DNA from: Branchiostoma floridae
Taxonomy: Eukaryota > Chordata > Leptocardii > Amphioxiformes > Branchiostomatidae
DNA: 37,545 bases
NCBI RefSeq assembly: GCF_000003815.2
Contig: NC_049989.1
Location: forward strand, 17,908,008 to 17,945,552
Direction: 5' to 3'
Made by a program: the position numbers and the translations under genes. Shown here one piece after another: positions 37,050 through 37,545 of the stretch. Position 1 is the first letter of the stretch. The number at the start of each line of letters is the position of its first letter. Under the pieces are notes generated by a model. The model saw only the letters and a list, made by a program, of their open reading frames with translations. It was not told the DNA's origin and made no database searches.

Positions 37050-37545
37050 GCACAAAAAGTTTGGAATATGAACTTTGGCTGATCATATTTCCGCTGTTTC
37101 TGCATCAATTTTAATTTGTGATATATCAATAGAAAGCGTGTGTGATTTCCTTTCATATGGTATCAAACTCCTAATCATTATAAATTCTCGGAACGAGCAC
37201 CAGGACTACTTACGTCAGTGGGTCGCGAAAAAAAAGTGCCCAAATTTCAATTTTTGTGTTCAACTCTGCATCATCCTGCTGGTATGGGATTTTTGGGTGT
37301 CAAGGATTCAATCTATCCATTTTTCATCTTTGGTATACAGAACAAAAATGTTTATCTTTAACATTTGGTAAGAGTATATGTGCCCTTTTGGCTGTTGGAT
37401 GACCGAATCGAGGTGTGGATGCGGCAAGGATAATGCCACGCTGACTGTCGCACGCATACTGCTTGGTGGAGGCAGTGTCATGGTGTGGTGTATGTACGGC
37501 TGCCACAGGAAAAACAAGGTTTAGCATGTTCCCAGACAGGACAAC
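37050..37545 (+). mobile_element. Decayed Tc1/mariner-like transposase fragment
   Basis: Around 37401 the frame reads DDRIEVWMRQG, then a stop and frame change, then GGGSVMVWCMYGCHRKNK (37461-37517), the GGGSVMVWG-type catalytic-core motif of Tc1 transposases. Frames are broken, so it is inactive. The upstream 'ggcacaaaaagtttggaata' at about 37049 may be its terminal region. It runs to the window edge. Confidence 0.7.

Overview
This is a eukaryotic genomic window. The genes are intron-rich with GT/AG introns, there are three assembly gaps of N (3051-3150, 5068-5210, 6039-6295), and SINE, LINE and MITE debris is dense. The gene content and repeat style (tRNA-derived SINEs, short foldback MITEs, CA-rich microsatellites, many local duplications) fit an invertebrate deuterostome. 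My best guess is amphioxus (Branchiostoma). This is inference; no marker in the window proves the species.

Layout. 1-11984 holds no convincing host coding exon. It carries repeat families: 31-bp motif arrays, a decayed LINE, 243-bp and about 285-bp tandem repeats, a palindrome array, a 1.85-kb element with terminal inverted repeats, and a 1.27-kb element built of palindromic arrays. 11985-36137 (+) holds 21 coding exons of ANKFY1 (Rabankyrin-5), running from the BTB domain through the ankyrin array to the C-terminal FYVE zinc finger and stop. All 20 exon junctions agree in phase and give about 1,104 residues. Only the N-terminal 65 or so residues (coiled coil in vertebrates) are missing, and they are probably upstream or in a gap. 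36138-37545 is 3'UTR and repeats, ending in a decayed Tc1-like transposase fragment.

Nested gene. The 8.9-kb intron between ANKFY1 coding exons 14 and 15 contains, on the opposite strand, a four-exon gene (30335 down to 24039). It encodes a signal peptide, a short Pro/Arg/Gln segment, a 2.1-kb exon made of a 21-bp minisatellite coding a Gln-rich heptad, and a last exon with poly-Gln repeats, acidic repeats and a C-terminal coiled coil. I do not recognise it. All three junctions match in phase, but exon 3 as assembled has a net 2-bp deletion that breaks the frame.

Recurring theme. Many ANKFY1 exon ends have been locally copied into the neighbouring intron: exons 6, 11, 14, 15 (both ends), 17 and 19. 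Exon 2 of the nested gene is affected as well. The copies usually keep the exon 3' end plus its splice donor. This looks like repeated small tandem duplication across splice sites, or uncollapsed haplotypes in the assembly. The two genes share no evident pathway: ANKFY1 is a cytosolic early-endosome protein and the nested gene product is predicted to be secreted.
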